A DNA stretch of 64,000 nucleotides from Polynucleobacter sp. MWH-Braz-FAM2G (GTDB taxonomy: Bacteria > Pseudomonadota > Gammaproteobacteria > Burkholderiales > Burkholderiaceae), in NCBI RefSeq assembly GCF_018687635.1, contig NZ_CP061300.1:2005424-2069423 (forward strand). Direction: 5' to 3'. Each line of letters opens with the position of its first letter. Position 1 is the stretch's first letter. Below the pieces are notes generated by a model that ran no database searches, was not told the origin of the DNA, and saw only the letters and a list, made by a program, of their open reading frames with translations. Below are positions 53,425-62,453 of this stretch, one piece after another. A program made the translations under genes and the position numbers.

Positions 53425-54415
53425 GAGCTTGTTGATCTGCGTGATAGCTTGAGCGCACCATGGCACCAACTGCGGCATGGGAGAAACCCATCTCATATGC
53501 CTTTTCCTCAAACATCTTAAAGACACCTGGGTGAACATATCGCGTGACAGGTAGGTGATGTCCTGAAGGGGCGAGATATTGGCCAATGGTAAGCATATCA
53601 ATATTGTGCTCACGCATATCACGCATTACTTCTAAAATTTCTTCGTCAGTTTCGCCCAAGCCAACCATCAAACCACTTTTAGTGGGGACATGAGGAAAGC
53701 GCTCTTTAAAGTCTTTCAAAAGCTTCAAAGAATGTAAGTAATCAGCACCAGGTCTGGCTTGTTTATACAAACGTGGCACAGTTTCTAGATTGTGATTCAT
53801 GACATCAGGCAAACCAGCAGGTGCATGCTCAGCAAAAATATCCAGCGCCTTATCTAAGCGTCCACGAAAATCCGGAACCAACACCTCAATACGAGTATCG
53901 GGTGAAAGCGTGCGCGACTGAGAAATACAATCCACATAATGCATTGCACCACCATCACGAAGATCATCACGATCTACACTTGTGATCACCACATAATTTA
54001 GTTTGAGTGCCGCAATAGTGCGAGCCAAATTTGCTGGCTCTTTGGTGTCAAGTGGATCTGGTCTTCCATGGCCCACATCACAGAATGGACATCGACGAGT
54101 GCACTTGTCACCCATGATCATGAATGTTGCAGTGCCTTTACCAAAACATTCGCCAATATTTGGACAACTTGCTTCTTCACAAACAGTCACCAATTCGTTC
54201 TCACGCAATATCTTTTTAATTTCAGTAAATCGTGAGTTACCAGAGGCTGCTTTAACGCGAATCCAATCAGGCTTTTTTAAAACCTGTTCAAGAGGGACGA
54301 TTTTGATCGGAATACGAGCAGTCTTCTCGCTCGATTTTTGTTTACGTGATGCATCGTAATTGAGGTCTTGGCGCGCCTCAATAGATGTGTTGTTGTCGGT
54401 CTTATTTGTCGTCAT
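53405..54415 (-). CDS. lipA: Lipoyl synthase
   Basis: LipA inserts two sulfur atoms into octanoyl groups. The 336-residue radical-SAM protein has the auxiliary cluster cysteines [12 protein letters not shown] and the radical-SAM motif [10 protein letters not shown], with [10 protein letters not shown] after it. The C-terminus holds the conserved SSYHADQQ motif with the serine ligand of the auxiliary cluster. Its start overlaps the lipB stop by ATGA, linking octanoyl transfer and sulfur insertion. Confidence 0.97.
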   Translation of the reverse strand: MTTNKTDNNTSIEARQDLNYDASRKQKSSEKTARIPIKIVPLEQVLKKPDWIRVKAASGNSRFTEIKKILRENELVTVCEEASCPNIGECFGKGTATFMIMGDKCTRRCPFCDVGHGRPDPLDTKEPANLARTIAALKLNYVVITSVDRDDLRDGGAMHYVDCISQSRTLSPDTRIEVLVPDFRGRLDKALDIFAEHAPAGLPDVMNHNLETVPRLYKQARPGADYLHSLKLLKDFKERFPHVPTKSGLMVGLGETDEEILEVMRDMREHNIDMLTIGQYLAPSGHHLPVTRYVHPGVFKMFEEKAYEMGFSHAAVGAMVRSSYHADQQAHGAGVV

Positions 54416-55056
54416 GATGGCATCAGTTGCTTTTCTAGGTGCTGCAAAAGCCTTTGGCTAATAGTGTCTATATTGTCCTTGATCCCAAGAGTTTGCATAT
54501 CAACCGTCTTTAAACCCTCATAACCACAAGGGTGGATACGCTTGAATGCCTCCAAATCAGTAGCCACATTAAGAGCTAAACCATGGTAAGTGCACCCTTT
54601 AGAGACCTTTAGACCTAGAGCAGCAATCTTGGCGCCAACCCATTCTGAGGACACCCCCCGTTGCTCAGAGACATAGATTCCTGGTGCCCCAGGGTGTCTT
54701 TCAGCATCTAATCCAAAGTCTGCCAAGGTATCAATCACAGCTTGCTCGATACGGGATACCAACTCCTTCACAAATATCCCCAGACGCCTAAGATCGAGCA
54801 AGAGATAAACAACAATCTGGCCAGGACCGTGATAGGTGATTTCCCCGCCGCGATCCACCTGAACAAGTGGAATCTGATTGCTCGGCGAATGAAGATTGCT
54901 GGCATCCCCAGCCAATCCCAAAGTGAATACGGGAGGATGCTCTAAAACCCAAATTTCATCGGGTGTCTCACTAGTTCGCTCTTTAGTAAATACTCGCATT
55001 GCCTCATATGTGAATGCGTAATCAGCTAATCCAAGTTGTTTTACTAAAGCCGACAT
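54412..55056 (-). CDS. lipB: Octanoyl-ACP:protein octanoyltransferase
   Basis: LipB moves octanoyl from acyl carrier protein to lipoyl domains. The 214-residue protein has the substrate-binding [18 protein letters not shown] near 69-86 and the active-site cysteine in [15 protein letters not shown] near 157-171. The lysine in [11 protein letters not shown] is also conserved. It lies 8 bases after ybeD and overlaps lipA. Confidence 0.97.
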   Translation of the reverse strand: MSALVKQLGLADYAFTYEAMRVFTKERTSETPDEIWVLEHPPVFTLGLAGDASNLHSPSNQIPLVQVDRGGEITYHGPGQIVVYLLLDLRRLGIFVKELVSRIEQAVIDTLADFGLDAERHPGAPGIYVSEQRGVSSEWVGAKIAALGLKVSKGCTYHGLALNVATDLEAFKRIHPCGYEGLKTVDMQTLGIKDNIDTISQRLLQHLEKQLMPS

Positions 55057-55064
55057 GTATTCAA

Positions 55065-55331
55065 TTACAGAACAATACTGACTAATGGGTGTGTTGATAA
55101 AGTTCTATAAAGCTCATCCAACTGTTCGCGACTAGTGGCAGTGATTGGCAGAGTAATCCCTAAATAATTTCCATCTTTGGAAGGACGCTGCTCAACTTTG
55201 CTCTCATCAAATGTAGGATCGAATTGCTTAGCAATATGCATGATTGCAGGAAGATACTCGGGATTTGCTTTACCCATAACCTTAATTGGAAATAACGATG
55301 GGTACTCTATTAAAGATTTTTCTTCGGCCAT
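55065..55331 (-). CDS. ybeD: YbeD family protein (DUF493)
   Basis: The 88-residue protein matches the small ACT-like YbeD/DUF493 family ([20 protein letters not shown] at the start, then [19 protein letters not shown]). In E. coli ybeD is also next to lipB. Its biochemical role is unsettled. It is the first gene of ybeD-lipB-lipA and follows the alpha/beta hydrolase by 21 bases. Confidence 0.92.
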   Translation of the reverse strand: MAEEKSLIEYPSLFPIKVMGKANPEYLPAIMHIAKQFDPTFDESKVEQRPSKDGNYLGITLPITATSREQLDELYRTLSTHPLVSIVL

Positions 55332-55352
55332 GATTTCAATCCCTAATTCAAA

Positions 55353-56066
55353 TTATTTACGATGATCTGGCATACCCAACCATGCGCCAGTAATGATGTT
55401 GCGAATGCAATGTAAACGACGATGGAAGAAATGATCGGCACCAGGCACAACTTGCACGGTGAGCTCCTGCGGGCGAGCCCAATCCAAGACATCAATCAAA
55501 GGAATGGTTTCATCTAATTCGCCGTGTATCAAAATCGTATCTGCAGGAACTGGTGATAGCGTCCACTTACCAGCGGCACTACCCACCATGACAAGGCGTT
55601 CTGCGGGGCGCCCCAGTTCCGCAAGTCTTTGCACTAAATGACTGCCAACAAAACTTCCGAAAGAAAAGCCAGATACAACCAAAGGCAAAGTATTGGCGCT
55701 CGTTACCCAAGATTGATTGGCGGTTACCTCATACTCTCCCCAACTCGAAGGAGTCCGCATCCAATCAGTAACATGGAGCAAATCTTCTAGCTCTCCAACA
55801 CCATCATCATGAATGCCCTCGGTTCCGCCCACTCCACGAAAGTTTGGGCGCACACTCACATAACCTAATTGATTAAATGCACGCGCCATAGTTTGCGCTA
55901 CTTTGTTGTCCATGGTGCCACCCAAAAGTGGATGAGGATGCGCAACAAGCGCTAAACCACGTACAGAAAATGCGGGATTATTTTTTAATTCATCAGGAAG
56001 ATCAATAGACATCTCCATTGATCCAACAACGCCTTCAATATGAATTACTTTTGTGCGACTATTCAT
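55353..56066 (-). CDS. Alpha/beta hydrolase
   Basis: The 237-residue protein has the alpha/beta hydrolase signs: HPHPLLGGTMDNKV near 38-51 (oxyanion region), the nucleophile elbow VSGFSFGSFVGS near 131-142 with Ser135, an aspartate in the HGELDETIPL segment near 190 and a late histidine in VPGADHFFHRRLH. It resembles the conserved family annotated as dienelactone-hydrolase-like or YsxX-type carboxylesterase. Substrate is not known. It lies between the thioredoxin-like ferredoxin and ybeD on the same strand. Confidence 0.85.
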   Translation of the reverse strand: MNSRTKVIHIEGVVGSMEMSIDLPDELKNNPAFSVRGLALVAHPHPLLGGTMDNKVAQTMARAFNQLGYVSVRPNFRGVGGTEGIHDDGVGELEDLLHVTDWMRTPSSWGEYEVTANQSWVTSANTLPLVVSGFSFGSFVGSHLVQRLAELGRPAERLVMVGSAAGKWTLSPVPADTILIHGELDETIPLIDVLDWARPQELTVQVVPGADHFFHRRLHCIRNIITGAWLGMPDHRK

Positions 56067-56090
56067 AAAAAACTCTCAGATATGGAAACA

Positions 56091-56399
56091 CTAAGCTAAT
56101 TGCAAGCGCTCTACAGGGCGCCCTTCGATTAAATGAGATTGAATAATTTCTTCAACATCATCCACATCAACCAAGGTATACCAAACACCCTCTGGATAAA
56201 CGACCATTACAGGACCTTCAGCACATCGATCTAAGCATCCAGCTTTATTTACACGAATCTTCCCTGGCCCAGAGAGACCGAGCTCCTTCACTCTTTTTTT
56301 TGCGAAATCAAATAAAGCAAAGGCATTGTGCTGATCACAACACTCCTCGCCATTGCCACGTTGATTTAAACAAAAAAATAGATGGTGTGAAAAACTCAT
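56091..56399 (-). CDS. Thioredoxin-like [2Fe-2S] ferredoxin
   Basis: The 102-residue protein resembles thioredoxin-like (Shethna-type) ferredoxins. The cysteines that bind the [2Fe-2S] cluster are in FFCLNQRGNGEECC (residues 8-21) and AGCLDRCAEGPVMVVYPEG (C-x3-C, near 53-71). The partner is not known. It is encoded 24 bases upstream of the hydrolase and 16 bases downstream of the VanZ gene. Confidence 0.88.
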   Translation of the reverse strand: MSFSHHLFFCLNQRGNGEECCDQHNAFALFDFAKKRVKELGLSGPGKIRVNKAGCLDRCAEGPVMVVYPEGVWYTLVDVDDVEEIIQSHLIEGRPVERLQLA

Positions 56400-56415
56400 A
56401 AGAAAATTATATTCA

Positions 56416-57510
56416 TCAGTGTGATTGTTTAAACTTAAAAGCGCTCCAGATCATCCAAACTAGAGCCATAGGTAACCATACTACCGAAACCCACTGCATC
56501 AACTCATTAAAATGCAATAAACGCCCTTGATACCAGTGTCTGAGTGTCAGTATGAAATAAGGATTGTCAGGCAAAATATTGACGGCGATTGTGGTGCCAA
56601 CTAAACAAATTAAGGCCAGCCAAAATTTAACTCTCGGCTCGAGCTTCAGAGCCCAACTTAATAAGAGACTACCCAAGAACATTCCCCAAAGCGCCCCTGC
56701 AGTTAGCCAAATAAAGCTAAACTCCGCGCCAAATTGAAGACCGCTAAACAAAATTTTAATGAGCACTGTTAAACCTAGAAGCCCATTCAGAATGCGCACT
56801 TGTGGCGCCTTTTGGCGCAACCCCAAGGACAGCAGCAAGGCAACTCCAAGCCAACAGAGCGAGGTAATAACGGTCTCTTGAATCACATGATTAATAACTA
56901 AAGTACCCCAATCAACCGAACCAAAAATTGCATGGCCCCAAACACCAGTTCCAAGCCATGAGCTTTGTGGATAAATTTGTGACCATGGGAATAGTATGAA
57001 GAGGGCACAAGCTGCCCAATTTAAGCCAAACCACTGATCGAAATGGCGACGAATTGTGCTTCCAGAAAGCCACTGAGGGCCTAAAGGAATGGCCAATAAG
57101 CCACCTAACAGACCCCCCAAAACATTAGCCCACCAGTCCATCTGACTCGGTATTCGGGTAGGCAACCAAGATTGCAATGTTTCCACAACAAATGCCAGAA
57201 AGGCGCTCAAACCAATAGCAATCCCTAGCGCAACAAAGTTACGCCAACGTGGATAGCTTGCAAACATTACCAAAAATCCAAATGGGATGTAAGCCAAAAT
57301 GTTGACCGACACATCAAATAATGTAATAAAACGAGGCAATGGGGCATCCAGCCATGCCCAAGCAGCTATGCCATTCTGAAAATCAAAATCAAATGGGTTT
57401 AGGCTCACATAGATGATCAAAAGTGCGTAGCTAAGACATATAGCCCTGGCTAAAGGCATAGCCTGCAAAGGCCAAGCTAATTTCCGTGGTCGTTGATCTT
57501 TATGATCCAT
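56416..57510 (-). CDS. VanZ-family membrane protein
   Basis: The 364-residue integral membrane protein has a VanZ-like domain in its first 150 residues (SLNPFDFDFQNG, DVSVNILAYIPFGFLVM and SQMDWWANVLGGLLGGLLA), followed by about five more membrane helices. VanZ proteins are linked in other bacteria to envelope antibiotic tolerance, but the long Betaproteobacterial version is uncharacterised. It is divergent from birA with 37 bases between starts. Confidence 0.85.
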   Translation of the reverse strand: MDHKDQRPRKLAWPLQAMPLARAICLSYALLIIYVSLNPFDFDFQNGIAAWAWLDAPLPRFITLFDVSVNILAYIPFGFLVMFASYPRWRNFVALGIAIGLSAFLAFVVETLQSWLPTRIPSQMDWWANVLGGLLGGLLAIPLGPQWLSGSTIRRHFDQWFGLNWAACALFILFPWSQIYPQSSWLGTGVWGHAIFGSVDWGTLVINHVIQETVITSLCWLGVALLLSLGLRQKAPQVRILNGLLGLTVLIKILFSGLQFGAEFSFIWLTAGALWGMFLGSLLLSWALKLEPRVKFWLALICLVGTTIAVNILPDNPYFILTLRHWYQGRLLHFNELMQWVSVVWLPMALVWMIWSAFKFKQSH

Positions 57511-57547
57511 TCCACAATTCTAGGTCAGACCTTTCTACAATGTTGAA

Positions 57548-58333
57548 ATGACAGCAAATTGCATCCTTGAGCGCGTTAATGAAACCAGATCAACAAATGA
57601 CGATCTTTTGGAGCGCTGGCGCGCAGGAGAGTTAATTGATCCAGTAGCTCGTATTGCCCACAAGCAAACTGCTGGCAAAGGAAGAGCAGGTAGGTCATGG
57701 CTCACCAATCCAGATGACTCTCTATGTTTCTCGATAGCCTTTCCTTTTAAAAGAACCCCCGCCCAATTAAGCGGATTGAGTTTATCTGTTGGTTTAGCAG
57801 TTATAGCCGGCATCGCTCAGGCTTGCAATTTAAGCGAAAGAGAACTTCAACGAGCTGGTTTATGTTTGAAATGGCCAAACGACTTGTTGCTAAACAGAGC
57901 AAAACTCGGTGGCATCCTTATCGAAGGCGGGCAAGCAAAATCTGGTGACTCCACCTGGATGATTATTGGCATTGGCATTAATCTACGCAATTCAGAAGCT
58001 ATTGAATCAAATCTAGATAACGGACTTAAGGTTGGCTCCTTAGCTCAGTTAACAGACTCGTTACCTGATATTGAATACCTTTGGCTTCAATTAATAGCGT
58101 CTCTTGAACACATTCTTGCTGAATTTGATTTATATGGTTTTGATTTGTATAAAGAGCATTGGATGAAATGGGATGCATATCGAGATCAATCTGTATGCAT
58201 CTCTGGCGTTGGTAAAGATCCCATTTACGGAATCGCCAAAGGTGTTGATGAAAAGGGAGCGTTACTATTGCAGCAACAAAACCAAACCATTGCTATTCAT
58301 GCAGGTGATGTTTCATTGCGGATGCAATCATGA
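57548..58333 (+). CDS. birA: Biotin-[acetyl-CoA-carboxylase] ligase
   Basis: BirA attaches biotin to the carboxylase carrier protein. The 261-residue protein has the catalytic loop GKGRAGRSWLTNPDDSLCF near 39-57, KWPNDLLLNRAKLGGILIEG near 102-121 and a C-terminal SH3-like domain (DQSVCISG onward). It lacks the N-terminal helix-turn-helix of the E. coli repressor, so it is a monofunctional enzyme. It overlaps coaX by 4 bases (ATGA). Confidence 0.96.
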   Translation: MTANCILERVNETRSTNDDLLERWRAGELIDPVARIAHKQTAGKGRAGRSWLTNPDDSLCFSIAFPFKRTPAQLSGLSLSVGLAVIAGIAQACNLSERELQRAGLCLKWPNDLLLNRAKLGGILIEGGQAKSGDSTWMIIGIGINLRNSEAIESNLDNGLKVGSLAQLTDSLPDIEYLWLQLIASLEHILAEFDLYGFDLYKEHWMKWDAYRDQSVCISGVGKDPIYGIAKGVDEKGALLLQQQNQTIAIHAGDVSLRMQS

Positions 58334-59142
58334 GTCTTTATTTATTTTTTGATGTTGGTAATACGCGCCTCAAATGGGCAGCAGTCGAATCTACACAAAA
58401 TCCAAGCGATCAACAAAAAAAACTGTGGGCTTATTCGGGATCCATTTCTAGCAAAACCTTGCAATCAGAGGAACATCGATCAGAGTTAGCAGACTATATT
58501 TCCAAAACACTTCCAAAGCCAGCAGTCATTGGATTTTCTTGTGTCGCAGGGGATGAAGCAGTAGCTCAACTTAAATTACTTTTTCCTCAGTGGAATGATA
58601 TTGATTGGAGGCAGTTAAGAGGTGACAGCGTATTTGTCGGAATGCGAAGCCTATACAAAGAGCCTAGCAAACTCGGCGCTGACCGCTGGGCTGCACTAAT
58701 TGGAGCCCGTGCCCTATCCAACAAAAATACCTTAATTGTGAATGCTGGTACCGCTACCACCATCGATTTACTTGGCTCTAATGGCGTACATTACGGTGGA
58801 TGGATCTTGCCTGGTCTTGGGCTAATGCAAGAAAGTCTACAAAGCAAAACTGCGCAACTCCCTTTAGCCACTCGAGAAGATCATCAGGAACAATTTGGAA
58901 CAACGACTAATGAGGCAATTATTAGTGGTTGTGATGCAGCACAGATCGGTGCAATACAGTTTGCTCTCATGCAGGCTAAAGAAATAAATATTCCAGTTGA
59001 GAAAATTTTGCTGGATGGCGGTAACGCCAAAATCCTATCAAAAGAGATTTCTCAAACAAACTTACCAAGCAAGCAATTAATCGAAATAACGGAAGGGTTA
59101 GTTTTACGCGGAACTTGGGCGTGGCTAATACAGCAACTTTAA
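58330..59142 (+). CDS. coaX: Type III pantothenate kinase
   Basis: CoaX phosphorylates pantothenate in the first step of CoA synthesis. The 270-residue protein has the type III PanK motifs FFDVGNTRLKWA near 5-16, LGADRWAALIGAR near 116-128 and NAGTATTIDLLGSNGVHYGG near 138-157. Type III enzymes resist CoA feedback. It overlaps birA by 4 bases, a common pairing, and its stop overlaps the stop of the convergent heptose gene by 4 bases. Confidence 0.97.
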   Translation: MSLYLFFDVGNTRLKWAAVESTQNPSDQQKKLWAYSGSISSKTLQSEEHRSELADYISKTLPKPAVIGFSCVAGDEAVAQLKLLFPQWNDIDWRQLRGDSVFVGMRSLYKEPSKLGADRWAALIGARALSNKNTLIVNAGTATTIDLLGSNGVHYGGWILPGLGLMQESLQSKTAQLPLATREDHQEQFGTTTNEAIISGCDAAQIGAIQFALMQAKEINIPVEKILLDGGNAKILSKEISQTNLPSKQLIEITEGLVLRGTWAWLIQQL

Positions 59143-59627
59143 GCTCGTATCTTGCCCAAAAGACTTGTTGTAGAGCGTTCATACAAAAAAGGTATAGCAA
59201 CTGCTTTACCGCCCCAACTTTTTACTAAATCAGTCTCAGCTAGCTTATCGATTTCATAATCACCACCCTTGACGTAAATGTCAGGGCGAATCTTTTCAAT
59301 TAAATTAACTGGCGTTTGTTCGGTAAATAATATCGCCATATCGACACTCTCTAGTGCAGCCAACAAGGCCTGACGATCCGCTTCAGAATTAATCGGCCTG
59401 TCATCACCTTTGCCCAACATCTTCACAGAAGCATCTGAATTAACGCCCACTACCAAACTAGCCCCTAAAGCACGGGCTTGCGCCAAATAGCTGGCGTGTC
59501 CACGATGCAATATATCGAAGACTCCATTAGTAAACACCAAGGGACGGGGAAGCTTTGCCAAACGAGCACTTAATTGCTCTGGAGGGCAGATCTTGGCTTC
59601 AAAAGAGGGGGATGATAGCTGGCTCAT
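59139..59627 (-). CDS. rfaE2: D-glycero-beta-D-manno-heptose 1-phosphate adenylyltransferase
   Basis: The 162-residue protein is a stand-alone HldE C-terminal (RfaE domain II) enzyme that makes ADP-heptose for LPS. It has the cytidylyltransferase-like FTNGVFDILHRGHASYLAQA near 31-50, VVGVNSDASVKMLGKG near 58-73 and the end IRPDIYVKGGDY. In many Betaproteobacteria the kinase and adenylyltransferase are separate, as here; the kinase is outside the window. Confidence 0.94.
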   Translation of the reverse strand: MSQLSSPSFEAKICPPEQLSARLAKLPRPLVFTNGVFDILHRGHASYLAQARALGASLVVGVNSDASVKMLGKGDDRPINSEADRQALLAALESVDMAILFTEQTPVNLIEKIRPDIYVKGGDYEIDKLAETDLVKSWGGKAVAIPFLYERSTTSLLGKIRA

Positions 59628-59718
59628 AGCTCCATATTAATGGCATTCCGACAAGCTCTGCGATATTGGCCAGAATGTCTTAGACTTGACCTCTATTAAA
59701 TGAATTAAAAGGTGTTAA

Positions 59719-60291
59719 ATGACACGTCCTGCGATGAATTGCCTCTTGGGTCTATTTGCCCTTTTTTTATTTGGCCTTCAACCTGCTAATGCCATGAATA
59801 ATTGCAGTCCACTACTCTCACACACCTTTCCTCGTTTACAGGATGAAGCTCCGCAAAGCCTTTGCCAATATCAGGGTAAAGTCATTTTGGTTGTTAATAC
59901 AGCCAGCTTCTGTGGATTTACCAGTCAATATGAAGGCTTAGAAAAAATTTACGCCAAATACAAAGATCAGGGATTTGTGGTGCTCGGCTTTCCATCGAAT
60001 GATTTTGGGCAACAAGAACCTGGAAGCAATAAGGAAATTGCGGATTTCTGCAAGAATACTTATGACGTGAAATTTCCGATGTTCGCCAAGAGTGCCGTCT
60101 CCGGAAGCAGCCCAAATCCTTTTTTTAAGATGTTAATTGCCAAAACAGGCACAACTCCTAAATGGAATTTTTATAAGTATTTAATCGATCGAAATGGCAA
60201 TGTGGTGGATTCCTTTGGCAGCATGACCAAACCAACTAGTAGCAGCATTACAGGCCAAATTGAAAAGCTTCTAGGAGAAAAAGCTCAGTGA
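59719..60291 (+). CDS. Secreted glutathione peroxidase-like protein
   Basis: The 190-residue protein has a Sec signal peptide (cleavage after QPANA, residue 25) and a glutathione peroxidase fold. The peroxidatic cysteine is Cys65 in NTASFCGFTSQYEGL, and WNF at 149-151 gives the Trp/Asn of the catalytic tetrad. Where most family members read CNQFG, it has SNDFG (93-97), so the tetrad Gln is Asp95. Such enzymes reduce lipid or organic peroxides, probably with thioredoxin-like donors. AAAGGTG precedes the ATG. Its stop overlaps the next start (GTGA), so it heads the operon that follows. Confidence 0.88.
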   Translation: MTRPAMNCLLGLFALFLFGLQPANAMNNCSPLLSHTFPRLQDEAPQSLCQYQGKVILVVNTASFCGFTSQYEGLEKIYAKYKDQGFVVLGFPSNDFGQQEPGSNKEIADFCKNTYDVKFPMFAKSAVSGSSPNPFFKMLIAKTGTTPKWNFYKYLIDRNGNVVDSFGSMTKPTSSSITGQIEKLLGEKAQ

Positions 60292-61664
60292 GCAAAAAAC
60301 ATATTGCCATTATTGGCGCGGGTATCTCTGGTTTAGGTTGTGCCTATGCTTTAAAACACCACCCAGAATTTGCAATTACTCTCTATGAAGCTGGTGATCA
60401 CATTGGTGGTCACAGCAATACAGTTGATTTCAATTGCAGTATCAACGGCAAGGAAATCACCCATGGGGTAGATACAGGGTTCTTAGTATTTAATCGCAAG
60501 ACATACCCCCGCCTAGTTCGCCTATTTGAAGAGATTGATGCGCCAATTGCCCCATCAGAAATGTCTTTTTCAGTATCAATCGATTCATTTTCAAAATCTG
60601 GATCGTCTAAGAAGATCGAATGGGCTGGTAATGACATCAATTCTTTCTTTGGGCAAAGAGCTAATCTTCTTTCTCCATCCTTTTGGAGAATGGCCTATGA
60701 CATCTTGCGCTTTAATCGCTTAGCGACTCGATTGGCACATGAGCAAATTGATGCCGGTCATCAATACAAAGAGCCCGATGAAAAAATTGCGGATTTTTTA
60801 GAGCGACATCGTTTTAGTCAAAGCTTTAAAGAAAATTATTTTTTACCGATGATTGGTGCTATCTGGTCATGCTCAGTCGATCAGATGCTTGCATTCCCTA
60901 TTCAGACTATGGTGCGCTTTTGTCACAATCATGGTCTTTTGCAAATCCAAAATCGCCCTCAATGGTTAACGATTAAAGGTGGATCACGCGAGTATGTAAA
61001 AAGAATTGTTACAGCACTAGAAAATCATCAAGTAACCATCAAGCGAGAGCGAATTTTACAAGTAAATACAAATCGTGATGATGGTCAGGTTGAGGTTATT
61101 AGCAAAAATGGGTCTTCCTATTTCGATGAAGTAGTTATGGCTTGTCATAGCGATCAAACCTTAGATTTAGTGCGTGGAATTGATCAACAATCTAGAAATA
61201 TCCTTGCAGCTATTCCTTATCAACAAAATCGAGCGATTTTGCATACTGACATCCACTTCTTACCAAATGCGAAACGTTGCTGGGCGGCTTGGAATTACAC
61301 TGCCAAGTCTGGTGACAAACCAAGCGCAAAACAACATGTCAGTGTTAACTATTTAATCAATCGCTTGCAACCACTCCCAGAGCAACTTAAGGATACGCAA
61401 ATTATTGTTAGTCTAAATCCCTCTCAAGAGCCAGACCCAAAACTAGTGCACCAAGAGATCCACTATTCACACCCCGTCTTTGACATGAAAGCAATACAAG
61501 CACAAAAGGAGTTGCCTTTAATTCAAGGGACTTCATCCATTTGGTATTGCGGAGCATGGACAGGTTTTGGATTCCATGAGGATGGCTTACGATCCGGCGA
61601 ATTAGTTGCTGAAGCCCTTATCGAAAGCGTTCGTCAACCAATCAAAACCAAGCAAGACAGCTAG
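60288..61664 (+). CDS. FAD-dependent oxidoreductase (flavin amine oxidase-like)
   Basis: GTG at 60288 overlaps the upstream stop and gives 458 residues. The N-terminus has the FAD motif AIIGAGISGLG (7-17) and the second glycine-rich stretch GDHIGGHSNTV, followed by DTGFLVFNRKTYPRL. The C-terminus has WYCGAWTGFGFHEDGL. This is the family annotated NAD/FAD-dependent or flavin amine oxidase that is linked to DUF1365 and CFA-like methyltransferases. No membrane segment is seen. The substrate is unknown; a lipid is inferred from the neighbours. Confidence 0.88.
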   Translation: MSKKHIAIIGAGISGLGCAYALKHHPEFAITLYEAGDHIGGHSNTVDFNCSINGKEITHGVDTGFLVFNRKTYPRLVRLFEEIDAPIAPSEMSFSVSIDSFSKSGSSKKIEWAGNDINSFFGQRANLLSPSFWRMAYDILRFNRLATRLAHEQIDAGHQYKEPDEKIADFLERHRFSQSFKENYFLPMIGAIWSCSVDQMLAFPIQTMVRFCHNHGLLQIQNRPQWLTIKGGSREYVKRIVTALENHQVTIKRERILQVNTNRDDGQVEVISKNGSSYFDEVVMACHSDQTLDLVRGIDQQSRNILAAIPYQQNRAILHTDIHFLPNAKRCWAAWNYTAKSGDKPSAKQHVSVNYLINRLQPLPEQLKDTQIIVSLNPSQEPDPKLVHQEIHYSHPVFDMKAIQAQKELPLIQGTSSIWYCGAWTGFGFHEDGLRSGELVAEALIESVRQPIKTKQDS

Positions 61665-61667
61665 TTA

Positions 61668-62453
61668 ATGCCACAAGCAAAAATTAACTTTGGCGTAGTA
61701 AAGCATCAACGCATTCGGCCAAGCAGAAATGCTTTTGGATATGGCGTATTTACCATTTCTATTCCCATGCGTGCCCGAGGAGCCAACCCCGAACTCCTAA
61801 AGCAATCTGGACTGAGTGATAACAAATGGGGTTTTTGTGCATTTTTTGATAAAGACCATGGTCTAGGCGGAAAAGATAGTCTTGCATGGATCGAGCAAAT
61901 TCTGGCAGATCATCAAGTCACTAATGTTGATGGAGAAATCTGGCTGCAGACATTTCCAAGGGTGCTGGGCTATGTCTTTAATCCCGTAAGCTTTTGGATT
62001 TGTACGCGAGCAGATGGCAAAGTACAAGCCGTTTTAGCTGAGGTAAACAATACCTTTGGCGAGCGGCATTGTTACCTACTCCATAAGGATTCAGGCGAAG
62101 AATTATTCTCCGGAGAAACACTTACTAGTAAAAAAGTATTTCATGTTTCACCCTTTTGCGAAGTGCGTGGTGAATATCATTTCCGCTTTTTGTTTCCAAA
62201 AGATAGTAGCAGCGGAAAAAACAATGTCTGCCGAATAGAGCTTCACGAAGATGGACAACCCCTCATTAACACTAGCATTAGTGGTGTCAGTCGCCCATTA
62301 AGCCATGCCAACGTCATTTTGGCCCTCCTTCGTTATCCTTTAATGAGTCTAGGGGTGATATTGCGCATTCATTGGCAAGCATTGAAATTATGGGTAAAAG
62401 GTGTACCCTTTCACTCTAAGCCCAAACCACCAGAACTTGAAGTTAGCAGATGA
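61668..62453 (+). CDS. DUF1365 family protein
   Basis: This 261-residue protein matches the DUF1365 family (INFGVVKHQRIRPSRNAFGY at the start; FPRVLGYVFNPVSFWIC near 103-119; EVNNTFGERHCYLL near 127-140). Function is not established. It follows the flavoprotein by 3 bases and overlaps the CFA-like methyltransferase by ATGA, in the conserved oxidoreductase-DUF1365-CFA gene trio. Confidence 0.9.
   Translation: MPQAKINFGVVKHQRIRPSRNAFGYGVFTISIPMRARGANPELLKQSGLSDNKWGFCAFFDKDHGLGGKDSLAWIEQILADHQVTNVDGEIWLQTFPRVLGYVFNPVSFWICTRADGKVQAVLAEVNNTFGERHCYLLHKDSGEELFSGETLTSKKVFHVSPFCEVRGEYHFRFLFPKDSSSGKNNVCRIELHEDGQPLINTSISGVSRPLSHANVILALLRYPLMSLGVILRIHWQALKLWVKGVPFHSKPKPPELEVSR

Noticed and set aside
53425..53622. 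Upstream extension of the lipoprotein gene into lipA
   Set aside because: It would put 66 non-conserved residues before a good lipoprotein signal and overlap lipA by 218 bases.
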